A stretch of DNA of 35,599 nt, from contig NZ_BJXA01000086.1 in assembly GCF_007990755.1 (NCBI RefSeq), positions 1-35,599 on the forward strand. The letters run 5' to 3'. Below, piece by piece: positions 16,298 to 24,133 of this stretch. The notes below the pieces were generated by a model, which worked only from the letters and a program-made list of their open reading frames with translations, was not told the DNA's origin and searched no databases. Every line of letters begins with the position of its first letter. The first letter of the stretch is position 1. The DNA comes from Nocardia ninae NBRC 108245. Its GTDB lineage: Bacteria; Actinomycetota; Actinomycetes; Mycobacteriales; Mycobacteriaceae. A program made the position numbers and the translations under genes.

Positions 16298-17512
16298 ATG
16301 GCAGTTACCCCACAGGGGAGCGGTGCGAAGGTCCGGGAGTTGGATGTCGGCACCGTGCCCACTCGCTATGCGAGGGGATGGCATTGCCTCGGTCTGGCCA
16401 AGTCGTTCCGCGACGGCAAGCCGCACGCGGTGAATGTGTTCGGCACCAAGCTCGTGATCTGGGCCGATAGCAACGACGAGCTGCGCGTACTCGACGCCTA
16501 CTGCAGGCACATGGGTGGCGATCTCAGTATGGGTGAGGTCAAGGGCGACGACATCGCCTGCCCGTTCCACGACTGGCGCTGGTCCGGCACGAGCGGTAAA
16601 TGCACCGCGATTCCCTATGGCCGCCGGGTGCCGCCGCTGGCGCGTACCCGGAAGTGGACCACGCTCGAGCGCAACGGTCAGCTGTTCGTCTGGCACGACG
16701 TCGAGGGCAGTCAGCCCCCGCCGGAGGTGACCATTCCGCACATCAAGGGGCCTTACACCGACGCGGACGGCAACCCGAGCGAGCAGCTCGACAGCGGCTG
16801 GACCGACTGGACCTGGAACTCCATGCTGATCGAGGGCGCGAACTGCCGCGAGATCATCGACAACGTGGTCGACATGGCGCACTTCTTCTACATCCACTTC
16901 GCCTTCCCGACCTACTTCAAGAACGTCTTCGAGGGGCATATCGCCACCCAGTTCCTGGAGACCAAGGGCAGGCCGGACATCGGGATGGCGTCCAAGTACG
17001 GCGGCGACACCACGCTGAGCTCGGAGGCGTCCTACTTCGGGCCGTCCTACATGATCAATCCGCTGGTCAACATCTACAGCGGGTACGAGGTCAAGAGCGT
17101 CCTGATCAACTGCCACTACCCCGTGACCCAGGACTCCTTCATGCTCCAGTGGGGCATCACATTGGAGAAGCCGCAGGGCGTCGACGGTGAGATGGCGGAC
17201 AAACTGGCCGCGAAGATGACCGAGGGCATCAGCGTCGGCTTCCTGCAGGACGTCGAGATCTGGAAGCACAAGTCGAAGGTCGAGAACCCGCTGCTGTGCG
17301 AGGAAGACGGCCCGGTCTACCAGCTGCGTCGCTGGTACGACCAGTTCTACGTGGACCTCGCCGACGTCACCGAGAAGATGACCCAGCGCTTCGAGTTCGA
17401 GGTGGACACCACCAAGGCGAACGAGGCGTGGGAGGCCGAGGTCGCCGAGAACCTGCGGCGCAAGCGGGAGGCCGACGAGGCCGCCACCGACCAAGCGGAG
17501 GCCGGAGTCTGA
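16298..17512 (+). CDS. kshA: 3-ketosteroid 9-alpha-hydroxylase, oxygenase component KshA
   Basis: A Rieske non-heme iron oxygenase that hydroxylates C9 of 3-ketosteroids; with KstD this triggers ring-B opening. The 404-residue protein has Rieske ligands Cys69-x-His71 and Cys88-x2-His91 (CRHMGG, CPFHDW). The mononuclear-iron site has Asp192, His195 and His200 (DMAHFFYIHF), with a candidate third ligand Asp318 in the segment DVEIWKHKS. Spacings agree with M. tuberculosis KshA. ATG 16298 follows AAGGAGGAGG by 7 nt. The reductase KshB is not in the window. The stop overlaps the next gene (TGATG). Confidence 0.96.
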   Translation: MAVTPQGSGAKVRELDVGTVPTRYARGWHCLGLAKSFRDGKPHAVNVFGTKLVIWADSNDELRVLDAYCRHMGGDLSMGEVKGDDIACPFHDWRWSGTSGKCTAIPYGRRVPPLARTRKWTTLERNGQLFVWHDVEGSQPPPEVTIPHIKGPYTDADGNPSEQLDSGWTDWTWNSMLIEGANCREIIDNVVDMAHFFYIHFAFPTYFKNVFEGHIATQFLETKGRPDIGMASKYGGDTTLSSEASYFGPSYMINPLVNIYSGYEVKSVLINCHYPVTQDSFMLQWGITLEKPQGVDGEMADKLAAKMTEGISVGFLQDVEIWKHKSKVENPLLCEEDGPVYQLRRWYDQFYVDLADVTEKMTQRFEFEVDTTKANEAWEAEVAENLRRKREADEAATDQAEAGV

Positions 17513-17841
17513 TGGTTACCTGGGCGAAAGCACCCGACTTTGCCGACCAGCCTGCGCGGCAGGCCGAAGTGCGCGCCCAGACCGTGGTCGACAAGGAACG
17601 GTATCTGGAGCAGGGCCTGACACCGCTGCGGTGTCAGGCCTGCCAGAGTCAGGTGCTGGTGCGCAAGAGCAGTTCGCACCAGACCTCGGTGCAGTGGACC
17701 GAGCCGCCGCAGACGCACTGCCCGGTTTTCGCGGAGCTCAGCAAGAAGGGGCACGGTCCTGGTCGGCCCGACTCCTGCCCGCAGCTGGAGAAGACCATCA
17801 AGTGGGCTGTGGACGAGGGCGTCGTCCCAGTTCCCGACTAG
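17512..17841 (+). CDS. Small four-cysteine protein co-translated with kshA
   Basis: A 109-residue cytoplasmic protein whose ATG overlaps the KshA stop by one base, so it is translationally coupled. Four cysteines are placed at Cys41-x2-Cys44 (RCQACQ), Cys70 (THCPVF) and Cys89 (DSCPQ), with His56 and His69 nearby. This could be a zinc or iron-sulfur site, though no classical motif is complete. The position matches the uncharacterised gene after kshA in M. tuberculosis (Rv3527), but I cannot confirm homology. A role in KshA assembly or electron transfer is only a guess. Confidence 0.8.
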   Translation: MVTWAKAPDFADQPARQAEVRAQTVVDKERYLEQGLTPLRCQACQSQVLVRKSSSHQTSVQWTEPPQTHCPVFAELSKKGHGPGRPDSCPQLEKTIKWAVDEGVVPVPD

Positions 17842-17918
17842 TCGCAGGGTTTGTGCGGGAGGGTCACGCCGTGTCCGGCGGCACCGAAGTGCTCGGCGTC
17901 GCCGAACTCGTTTGGCGT

Positions 17919-18332
17919 TCAGTCCATCTGGAAGTCGGCAAAATCGAAACCGGGGGAGACGAAGCAGCTGACCAGCACGTATTCGTCGCCGGCCGGTCGT
18001 GCGGCTTGACTGACCCCACCCGGCACCACCGCCTGTAGCACCTGACCGTGCTCGACATCGGGCCCGAGCACGACCTCCTCGCCGCCGATATTCAGCACCA
18101 GCGGTCCGCCGCGGTGCCAGAGCCACAGCTCGTCGGAGCGGACCGTGTGCGGTGCCGACTGCTCGCCCGGCATCAGCAGGAAGTGGATCGCGGTGGCGCT
18201 TGCGCGTGCGCCCTCGTAGCCCTTCGGCTCGAATTCTACGGCGCTGCGCCAGGTTTCACGGAACCAGCCGCCCTCCGGGTGCGGTGCCAGATCGAGGGCT
18301 TCGGCGAGTGCGGGTCGGTTGTCGGTCATCAT
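17919..18332 (-). CDS. Cupin_5 (DUF985) family protein
   Basis: A 137-residue single-domain cupin with family features LDLAPHPEGGWFRETWRS at the N-terminus, AIHFLLMPGEQSAPHTVRSD and the Asp/Glu/Trp-rich ELWLWHRGG, ending FVSPGFDFADFQM. Two adjacent ATG codons (18332 and 18329) can serve as start. The DUF985 family has no settled function. It stands alone, convergent with the kshA operon across a 77-nt gap that contains only a weak CGCCG/CGGCG stem (17867-17880). Confidence 0.85.
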   Translation of the reverse strand: MMTDNRPALAEALDLAPHPEGGWFRETWRSAVEFEPKGYEGARASATAIHFLLMPGEQSAPHTVRSDELWLWHRGGPLVLNIGGEEVVLGPDVEHGQVLQAVVPGGVSQAARPAGDEYVLVSCFVSPGFDFADFQMD

Positions 18333-18405
18333 TCGACTATGCCTGATCCGCGGCCGGTGGCGCCGGACGGCCGCGGTGAAAATCAGGTGACCGGAGGCGA
18401 ACCGT

Positions 18406-19455
18406 TCAGCGCTCCTCGATGCGCCAGGTGATGCCGAAAGGCGCGAGCGTGTCGAGGAACTCGGCTGGGTCGAACGCCTCGGCCACTGCCAGCGCTCCTG
18501 GCTTCGCGGTGCCGTCGGCCAGCCGGACGGCCACCTCCACCGCCATCAGCGCCGAATCACGGTAGGAGTGCACACCACTCACCACGCCGCGGACCGTGCG
18601 ACCGTCCGTGCCGAACGCGTCGACCACCAGGTCGTAGTGCAGATTCGCGCTGGGTGCGTCGGGCAGCGTGTCGATGACCTCCTCGGTGAACCCGCTCAGC
18701 GTGTCCAGGATCGAGGTGGCGAGTACGCCCTCGACGTAGGAGACATCCGAATGGCGCGGGATCGTAAGTACCGGCGGCTGTGGGAATTTCGCGACGGCGG
18801 TCGGCTGGGTGTCGCCCGGGAAGGTCATCTCGGCGTGCCGAGCCGTTGCACCGGTGCGCAATTCGCCGTCCGCGTAGTTCCAGCCGCCGCTGCGGAACCA
18901 GTCGAGGCTGGCGAGCACCGTCTTCGCGCTGCCCTTGGAACCGTTGCCGCCGCTCTTGCTCAGATGGCTGAGCACCACCTCGGCCGGGCCGGCCACCCGG
19001 CGGGTGGCCAGGTAACCGAGCAGGTCGCCGGGCAGATTGCTGTCGGTGACGCCGGAGATCAGGGTCACCCCGGCCGCTTCGGCCCGCGGTCCGAACTCGT
19101 CGAACACCTGCTTCAGGAACAGCTGCTCGCCGGACATATCGGTGTAGTGCGCCCCGGCGTCGATCGCCGCCGCCAGCACCGCGGGTCCATGGGTCACGTA
19201 AGCGGGCAGGCTGCTGATCACGACGTCGGCCCCGGTGAACGCGGTCACCAGCGCGTCGTGGTCGGTGAGATCGGCGACCCGGATCTGCGCGTCCGGCAGG
19301 TCGGCGGCCGCTGCGGCGGCCTGGATCCGGGCTGCGTCGCGGCCCACCAGGATCGGGGTGACGCCGCGCCTGCACAGCTCGGTGAGGACGTAGCCGCCGG
19401 TGATGCCGGTGGCGCCGTAGACGGCGATGGTCTTGGTGGTGCTCGTCGATGTCAT
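18406..19455 (-). CDS. Saccharopine-dehydrogenase-like NAD(P)-binding oxidoreductase
   Basis: A 349-residue protein with a Rossmann motif at the very N-terminus, IAVYGATGITGGYVLTEL, then VADLTDHDALVTAFTGADVV and AIDAGAHYTDMSGEQLF. These are typical of the saccharopine dehydrogenase / trans-acting enoyl reductase group. The substrate is not predictable. The promoter appears leaderless: TAAGTT (minus strand, 19467-19462) ends six bases before the ATG. It is divergent from an AraC-family gene 95 bp away, which probably regulates it. Confidence 0.82.
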   Translation of the reverse strand: MTSTSTTKTIAVYGATGITGGYVLTELCRRGVTPILVGRDAARIQAAAAAADLPDAQIRVADLTDHDALVTAFTGADVVISSLPAYVTHGPAVLAAAIDAGAHYTDMSGEQLFLKQVFDEFGPRAEAAGVTLISGVTDSNLPGDLLGYLATRRVAGPAEVVLSHLSKSGGNGSKGSAKTVLASLDWFRSGGWNYADGELRTGATARHAEMTFPGDTQPTAVAKFPQPPVLTIPRHSDVSYVEGVLATSILDTLSGFTEEVIDTLPDAPSANLHYDLVVDAFGTDGRTVRGVVSGVHSYRDSALMAVEVAVRLADGTAKPGALAVAEAFDPAEFLDTLAPFGITWRIEER

Positions 19456-19496
19456 GGCTCAAACTTATGGCTCAGACATGAGTAAACAAATGGCTG
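19454..19496. promoter_or_regulatory. Direct repeats in the oxidoreductase/AraC divergent promoter
   Basis: ATGGCTCA occurs at 19454-19461 and again at 19467-19474, and a partial copy ATGGCTG lies at 19490-19496. The first two are 13 bp apart and overlap the predicted leaderless promoter of the oxidoreductase. AraC-type regulators often bind direct repeats, so this is a candidate operator. Confidence 0.35.
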
Positions 19497-19550
19497 TATT
19501 GCTCGCTGATATATCTCAAACGCTCACGGCGGAAGCGCTATGGTGTGCAG

Positions 19551-20468
19551 GTGGACATTCTCAGCGAAACCATTGCGGCCATCCGCACCGGCAGCCCGAC
19601 CTCCGGGCTGTTCATCCGGCACGCGCCGTGGGGCCGCCGCTACCCCGTGGTGCCCGGCGCCGGTTTCCATGTGGTGCTGCAAGGTTCGTGCTGGCTGGTG
19701 CCGCCGACCGGCGCACCGCTGGCCCTCGGCGTCGGCGACGTCGTGTTCATGCCGCGCGGTGCCGACCACGACCTGGTGGACAGCCTCGACAGTCCGGTCA
19801 CCGAGCTCGCACAGGTCGGTGAGCCGAGGGAGCTCACCGGGCCTGGGGTGCGCGCCGCATTGCTTTGTGGCGCATACGAACTCGGCAAGAAACGCAGCCA
19901 CCCGCTGCTCGACGAACTGCCCGAGTTCATCCATCTGCCCGCCCGCCCAGGCCGGCATCCGGCCCTGCGCGGCGCCGTCGACCTGCTCGCCGCCGAAATC
20001 GCCGAACCACGCCCCGGCAGTGACGCCGCCGTTCCGGCACTACTCGAAACGCTGCTGCTCTTCATCCTGCGCGCCTGGCTGGATGAACAGTCCAGCGCTC
20101 AATCCACCGGCTGGGCAGGCGCTTTCGCCGACCCGGCGGTAGCCGCAGCACTGCGTGCCGTGCACGAGGAGCCCGCCCGATCCTGGACCGTCCCCGATCT
20201 CAGCGGCGTCGCCGGCGTCTCCCGCGCCACACTGGCGCGACGCTTCACCGCCACCGTCGGCGAACCACCGCTGGCCTACGTCACCCGCTGGCGCATGCTC
20301 ACCGCCGCCCGCCTGCTCCGCGACACCGACGCACCCCTGGGCACGGTGGCCCGAAAGGTCGGCTACACCTCCGAATTCGCCTTCGCGAAAGCCTTCAAGC
20401 GCGAATACGGCTTGGCCCCAGGCCAATACCGGCGCGCCGAGGACAAGCCCCCGCTCGTCGCGGTCTGA
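19551..20468 (+). CDS. AraC-family transcriptional regulator with cupin sensor domain
   Basis: A 305-residue regulator. The N-terminal cupin_6-type domain runs from MDILSETIAAIRTGSP to about residue 180. The C-terminal AraC double helix-turn-helix covers about residues 205-300, with SGVAGVSRATLARRFTATVG and the second-helix signature VARKVGYTSEFAFAKAFKRE followed by YGLAPGQYRR. GTG 19551 is favoured by the usual family start; GTG 19545 is two codons upstream. Regulators of this subtype commonly control a divergent oxidoreductase, as arranged here. Confidence 0.88.
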   Translation: MDILSETIAAIRTGSPTSGLFIRHAPWGRRYPVVPGAGFHVVLQGSCWLVPPTGAPLALGVGDVVFMPRGADHDLVDSLDSPVTELAQVGEPRELTGPGVRAALLCGAYELGKKRSHPLLDELPEFIHLPARPGRHPALRGAVDLLAAEIAEPRPGSDAAVPALLETLLLFILRAWLDEQSSAQSTGWAGAFADPAVAAALRAVHEEPARSWTVPDLSGVAGVSRATLARRFTATVGEPPLAYVTRWRMLTAARLLRDTDAPLGTVARKVGYTSEFAFAKAFKREYGLAPGQYRRAEDKPPLVAV

Positions 20469-20481
20469 TGCCTCCGGCTGG

Positions 20482-21048
20482 TCAGAGCCTGTCGATGCGC
20501 TGGGCCAAGCCGTCCACGATGAGGGTCAGCCCGGCCTCGAATGCCGAATCGTGGTCTATCCGAGGGATATCGGCCTCTTCGTCCACCACGTGGCCATCCG
20601 CCTGCTCTTCCAGCACGGCGCCGACGGTGTAGCGGCCTGCGGCCAACATCGCCATCTGCGCATCCCGCTCCGGCACACCGGAAGCGACCAGGAACGCCAT
20701 CTTGTGGACGAGCCTGTCGCGGTCCGCGGCGCCGGGGCGGGTTCCGGCGTGCAGCCGGGCGCCGTCGCGGCGCAGCAGCAGCGTGCGCCGGAAGCTGCGG
20801 TTGTTCTCGAGGAACCAGTCACGCCAGTCGTCCGCCGGTGTCGGTAGGGGCGCCTGCGCGTGGGGAGCCATCGCAGCCTCGGCCATCGCGCTGAGCAACT
20901 GCTCCTTGTTGCGGAAGTGGTAGTAGAGCGACGGCTGCTCGACGCCGAGTCGCTTCGCCAGTTGCCGCGTACTGATGGCATCCAGGCCGACCTCGTCGAG
21001 CAGATCGAGCGCCTCGGCGATGACGGTGTCTCGGTGCAACTTGGCCAT
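20482..21048 (-). CDS. TetR regulator, tetracycline-repressor class
   Basis: A 188-residue repressor whose N-terminal helix-turn-helix reads TRQLAKRLGVEQPSLYYHF. This is strikingly like the DNA-reading segment of Tn10 TetR (LGVEQPTLYWH), with Gln, Pro and Tyr kept and Thr40 replaced by Ser. The C-terminal half resembles the TetR_C ligand domain, with LHAGTRPG as in classical TetR. Two operator-like dyads identical in core to tetO lie in the divergent promoter with the adjacent FAD monooxygenase gene, so it very likely represses that gene and itself. The inducer is unknown; a tetracycline is a reasonable first guess. Confidence 0.9.
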   Translation of the reverse strand: MAKLHRDTVIAEALDLLDEVGLDAISTRQLAKRLGVEQPSLYYHFRNKEQLLSAMAEAAMAPHAQAPLPTPADDWRDWFLENNRSFRRTLLLRRDGARLHAGTRPGAADRDRLVHKMAFLVASGVPERDAQMAMLAAGRYTVGAVLEEQADGHVVDEEADIPRIDHDSAFEAGLTLIVDGLAQRIDRL

Positions 21049-21054
21049 ATTGAC

Positions 21055-21082
21055 AATCTATCAGTGATAGGCGACCATGCAA
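21055..21082 (-). promoter_or_regulatory. Predicted tetR-side promoter overlapping the operator
   Basis: Read on the minus strand, TTGCAT (21082-21077) and TAGATT (21060-21055) are separated by 16 bp, with most of the operator at 21058-21070 lying between them. A bound repressor would block this promoter, as in Tn10. Confidence 0.5.
21058..21070. promoter_or_regulatory. tet-operator-like site 1
   Basis: CTATCAGTGATAG is identical to the core of the Tn10 tetO2 operator. It lies 10 bp upstream of the TetR-family start codon. Its centre is 33 bp from site 2; the Tn10 operators are spaced similarly, about 30 bp apart. Confidence 0.8.
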
Positions 21083-21089
21083 AAGTGAA

Positions 21090-21104
21090 TCTATCACCGA
21101 TAGA
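21090..21104. promoter_or_regulatory. tet-operator-like site 2
   Basis: TCTATCACCGATAGA is a perfect 6-bp-arm dyad with the tetO half-site TCTATC and a 3-bp centre. It lies 12 bp before the monooxygenase start at 21117. Confidence 0.75.
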
Positions 21105-21116
21105 AAGGCTCGTGAT

Positions 21117-22370
21117 ATGGCATTTCAATCAGAAACCGGCGCCATGAAGATCCTCATCTGCGGCGGCGGCATCGCGGGGCAGGCGGCGGCCTACTGGCTC
21201 GCCCGAGCGGGCCACCGGGTCACCGTCGTCGAACGCTTCCCGGCGTTGCGGGCCACCGGCGCCCAGGTCGACCTGCGCGGTCAGGGCATCGAGGCCGTCG
21301 AGCGCATGGGCCTGCTCGACGTCGTCAGGAGCAAGCTCGTGGACGAAGCGGGCGTCGCCTTCGTGAACGGTCAGGGCAAGGCGCGTGGCACGATCATGGC
21401 CAACACCTCCGGCCGAGGTCGCCAGACATTGACCTCGGAGTACGAGATCATGCGCGGCGACCTGGTTCGCATCCTGCACGCGGCGACCGAGGACGACGTG
21501 GACTACGTGTTCGGCGTGCGCGTGGAGTGCTTCGAGCAGGACGGGCAACGAGTCGTCGCGCACTTCTCCGACGGTTCTTCCGACGAATTCGACCTGCTGG
21601 TCGGCGCGGACGGGCAAGGGTCGCGCATCCGCCGCGCCATCCTGCCGTACGGGTCCGCCGATCCGTACCGGCCGGTGGGAATCCACATGGCCTACTGGTT
21701 CATTCCGCGTATCGCCGCCGACGGCAACATCCGGGACACCTACCACGCCCCGCGTGGCCGGATGATCATGCGCCGCAGCCACAATCCGACCGAGACCCAG
21801 GTCTATTTCGTGCTGCGGGAAACCTCCGCGGAAGCCTCGGCCATCCACCGGGCGCCGGTCGAACGCCAGAAGCAGTTCTGGGCCGAGAGATTCCGCGACG
21901 CGGGATGGCAGACCGACCGATTCCTCGACGGCATGGCGGGGACCGAGAGCTTTTACTCGCAGGAGGTCCTGCAGGTGCGTACGGACACGTGGTCCAGGGG
22001 CCGCGTGGTGCTGGTCGGCGATGCCGCGCACTGTGCCTCGCCCTATAGCGGCATGGGGGTTTCCGGCGCGCTGGTCGGCGCGTACGTCCTCGCCGGTGCG
22101 ATCAACCGCCACGTGCACGATTTGCCCACGGCGCTGGCGAATTACGACGCCACGTTGCGGCCGTTCGTGGACGAGATCCAGTCCACCGTGAAACCGCGCC
22201 TGCTGCGCCTGGGCATGCCCACCCACCAGCTCGGCATCGACGCCTTTCATGCCTTGGCGGCCGCGGTCTGCTTCCTGCGCATCCCAGAACTCGTCGCGAG
22301 GCTGTCGAAGGAGGACCGGGGCGGTGGCTGGTCACTTCCGGAATACCCGGAACTCGTCGGCGCGGCGTGA
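21117..22370 (+). CDS. FAD-dependent monooxygenase (PHBH/TetX-like)
   Basis: A 417-residue class A flavoprotein hydroxylase. It has MKILICGGGIAGQAAAYWLARAG (GxGxxG, residues 10-32), the DG-type motif LLVGADGQGSRIRRA, and the FAD motif VVLVGDAAHCASPYSGMG. Enzymes of this group hydroxylate aromatic or polyketide substrates, and some (TetX type) inactivate tetracyclines. Control by a canonical TetR and tet operators makes a tetracycline-like substrate plausible but unproven. ATG 21117 has AAAGG upstream. ATG 21144 would start directly at the Rossmann strand and lacks a ribosome-binding site. Confidence 0.88.
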   Translation: MAFQSETGAMKILICGGGIAGQAAAYWLARAGHRVTVVERFPALRATGAQVDLRGQGIEAVERMGLLDVVRSKLVDEAGVAFVNGQGKARGTIMANTSGRGRQTLTSEYEIMRGDLVRILHAATEDDVDYVFGVRVECFEQDGQRVVAHFSDGSSDEFDLLVGADGQGSRIRRAILPYGSADPYRPVGIHMAYWFIPRIAADGNIRDTYHAPRGRMIMRRSHNPTETQVYFVLRETSAEASAIHRAPVERQKQFWAERFRDAGWQTDRFLDGMAGTESFYSQEVLQVRTDTWSRGRVVLVGDAAHCASPYSGMGVSGALVGAYVLAGAINRHVHDLPTALANYDATLRPFVDEIQSTVKPRLLRLGMPTHQLGIDAFHALAAAVCFLRIPELVARLSKEDRGGGWSLPEYPELVGAA

Positions 22371-22397
22371 TCGGCACCGGCGATTAGATTCTGAGAC

Positions 22398-23264
22398 GTG
22401 AAGGCGACAGAGTTGATCGACGCGCACGGGGAACTGCTCGGGTGGTTGTTACCCGGAGACCGGTTGTCCGATTCGATGATTCGCGAGGGGCAATTCCACT
22501 ACGCGGTCGTCGGATCCGAGCGGGTGGTGAGTTTCGCGCGGACCGACGCCGCCGCGCAACGCCTTCCGGCGCGCGGGGCGGTGCTGCGCGCGCTGGCGCA
22601 CCTCCATCTCGGAGTGGCCGTACCGGAGTGCCTGTCTGTTGCGGCGCAGGGGGATGCGGTGGCCTACCTGCTGATGACGAAGGTCTCGGGTGCGCCGCTG
22701 GATGGGGCGTTGTTACGGAGTCCCGATGTCGCGGAATCTGTTGCGCGGCAGTGCCATGGCCTGTTGGACAGCCTGGCGGTTGCCGGAAACGACCCGCATA
22801 TCCGCGCGTCGCTGTCCGTGGCACCCGTCGACCGGTGGCAAGAGTTCGCGGCAGCAGTCCGTGGCGAGCTGTACCCACTGATGAGCGTGACCGGTCGGGC
22901 ACGCGCCGAGCGCGAGTTGTCCGCGCTCGATGCACTGCCGCACTCGACCGACGCCGTTGTGCACGGCGACCTCGGCGGCGAGAACCTGCTGTGGGACACC
23001 GTCGATGGACTGCCGGTGTTGCGGGGTGTCGTCGACTGGGATGGTGTCTGCCTCGGTGACCCCGCCGAGGACTTCGCCGCGATCGGCGCCGGTTACGGCC
23101 CGGACGTCCTGCGCGGCGTGCTGGCATGTACCGAAACGACCGGCAGCGACCTGGCCGCCCGAATAGCCGCTATCCAAGGAACTTTCGCCCTACAGCAGGC
23201 GCTGGATGCCCACCGCGACGGCGACGAGGAAGAGCTGGCGGACGGTTTGAGCGGCTACCGCTGA
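22398..23264 (+). CDS. Aminoglycoside phosphotransferase-fold kinase
   Basis: A 288-residue protein with the APH/choline-kinase fold. The catalytic Brenner motif is VVHGDLGGENLLW (Asp near residue 194) and the metal motif is GVVDWDGVCLGDPAEDFA. The N-lobe is less conserved, and a nucleotide-binding lysine is not obvious (MTKVSGAPL is the hinge). The family covers antibiotic kinases as well as macrolide, homoserine and unknown small-molecule kinases, so resistance cannot be assumed. GTG 22398 starts 27 nt after the monooxygenase stop without a clear ribosome-binding site. The two genes could share a transcript. Confidence 0.8.
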   Translation: MKATELIDAHGELLGWLLPGDRLSDSMIREGQFHYAVVGSERVVSFARTDAAAQRLPARGAVLRALAHLHLGVAVPECLSVAAQGDAVAYLLMTKVSGAPLDGALLRSPDVAESVARQCHGLLDSLAVAGNDPHIRASLSVAPVDRWQEFAAAVRGELYPLMSVTGRARAERELSALDALPHSTDAVVHGDLGGENLLWDTVDGLPVLRGVVDWDGVCLGDPAEDFAAIGAGYGPDVLRGVLACTETTGSDLAARIAAIQGTFALQQALDAHRDGDEEELADGLSGYR

Positions 23265-23266
23265 GC

Positions 23267-24019
23267 TCAGCTGAACGGCGAGTGCGGGCGCTCCTGCAAC
23301 TCACCGTCGACATAGGTGTCGACCTTCTCGTTATAGAAGCAGACCAGGCCCGCGACCTTCTGGCTCTCCGGTAGCGGCGTGCGGTACCCCCACACGTAGT
23401 CCTGGTATTCGTTGTCGCCGACGCGGACGGTCCAGTAGTCGGCGGTGCCCTTATACGGGCAGCTGGTGTGCGTGTCCGAGGGATGCAGCAGGTCCATCCG
23501 AACATCGGTCATCGGGAGGTAATACCTTGCGGGAAGGCCGGTTTCGAAGAGGATGCGCGGGGAGTGCGAGTCGGCGACGGTGACGCCGTCGATCTCCACG
23601 CGTACGTGCCGGGAGCTGGCGAGGATGTCGACTCGGGAGTAGGGGTCGCGGGGGTGGACGTAGACCGGCTCGTCCTCTTCGAACCAGTCGTCCATCTTGT
23701 TCCACTCGAGCCGCACCAGCTCGTTCAGTTCGGGCAGCGGTGAGTCGTGGTAGCGCAGGGCGGCCGCGGTGGCGGTGGTGCCGTCCACGACCACGTCGTA
23801 CTCCGTCGCGTCGCCGCGGCTGGGGGAGTGGTGGGACTTACCGGTCGGCTCGAGCTTCGCGTGCAGATCCGCGACCGGGAGGTAGTAGGTCGGATAGTGC
23901 GGGCCTTCCCACACCAGCACCGGTCGAGCAGTGTCGGCGACCAGGTGGCCGCCGAGGAATACCCGCACTCGCTTCTGGCTGGTTTCAATCTTGACCCGGC
24001 CTCGCTGCGCATCGCCCAT
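23267..24019 (-). CDS. Tandem DUF427 domain protein
   Basis: A 250-residue soluble protein containing two DUF427 repeats. The first has RVRVFLGGHLVADTARPVLV followed by WEGPHYPTYYLPVADL (about 15-50). The second has RHVRVEIDGVTVADSHSPRI followed by LFETGLPARYYLPMTDV (about 140-175), with the family end CPYKGTADYWTVRVG. ATG 24019 (MGDAQRG) is preferred to the longer frame from 24082, which runs into the terminator region. Function is not established for the family. It ends 2 nt from the convergent kinase gene. Confidence 0.85.
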   Translation of the reverse strand: MGDAQRGRVKIETSQKRVRVFLGGHLVADTARPVLVWEGPHYPTYYLPVADLHAKLEPTGKSHHSPSRGDATEYDVVVDGTTATAAALRYHDSPLPELNELVRLEWNKMDDWFEEDEPVYVHPRDPYSRVDILASSRHVRVEIDGVTVADSHSPRILFETGLPARYYLPMTDVRMDLLHPSDTHTSCPYKGTADYWTVRVGDNEYQDYVWGYRTPLPESQKVAGLVCFYNEKVDTYVDGELQERPHSPFS

Positions 24020-24088
24020 AGCATCCGACGGTACTCCCGCTGCGGGCCTGAGCAAGGGTGTGAGCGACCACGATCGGCGCATGCGACA

Positions 24089-24121
24089 GCTGCCTGAACC
24101 CGGTGCGCGGGTCCAGGCAGC
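24089..24121 (-). terminator. Hairpin after the MFS gene
   Basis: GCTGCCTG-A-ACCCG (24089-24102) pairs with CGGGT-C-CAGGCAGC (24108-24121): 13 bp with one mismatch and a 5-nt loop. It starts 12 nt beyond the MFS stop and would end the leftward marR-MFS transcript. It also lies upstream of the DUF427 gene, separating the two units. Confidence 0.7.
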
Positions 24122-24133
24122 GGTGCGGTGAAC

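Noticed and set aside
17867-17880. CGCCG/CGGCG stem after the small protein downstream of kshA
   Set aside because: Only 5 bp with a 4-nt loop; too weak to call a terminator in sequence of this GC content.
22398-23264. Calling the APH-fold protein an aminoglycoside resistance gene
   Set aside because: The Brenner and metal motifs are present, but the N-lobe is divergent and no drug-specific signature is visible.
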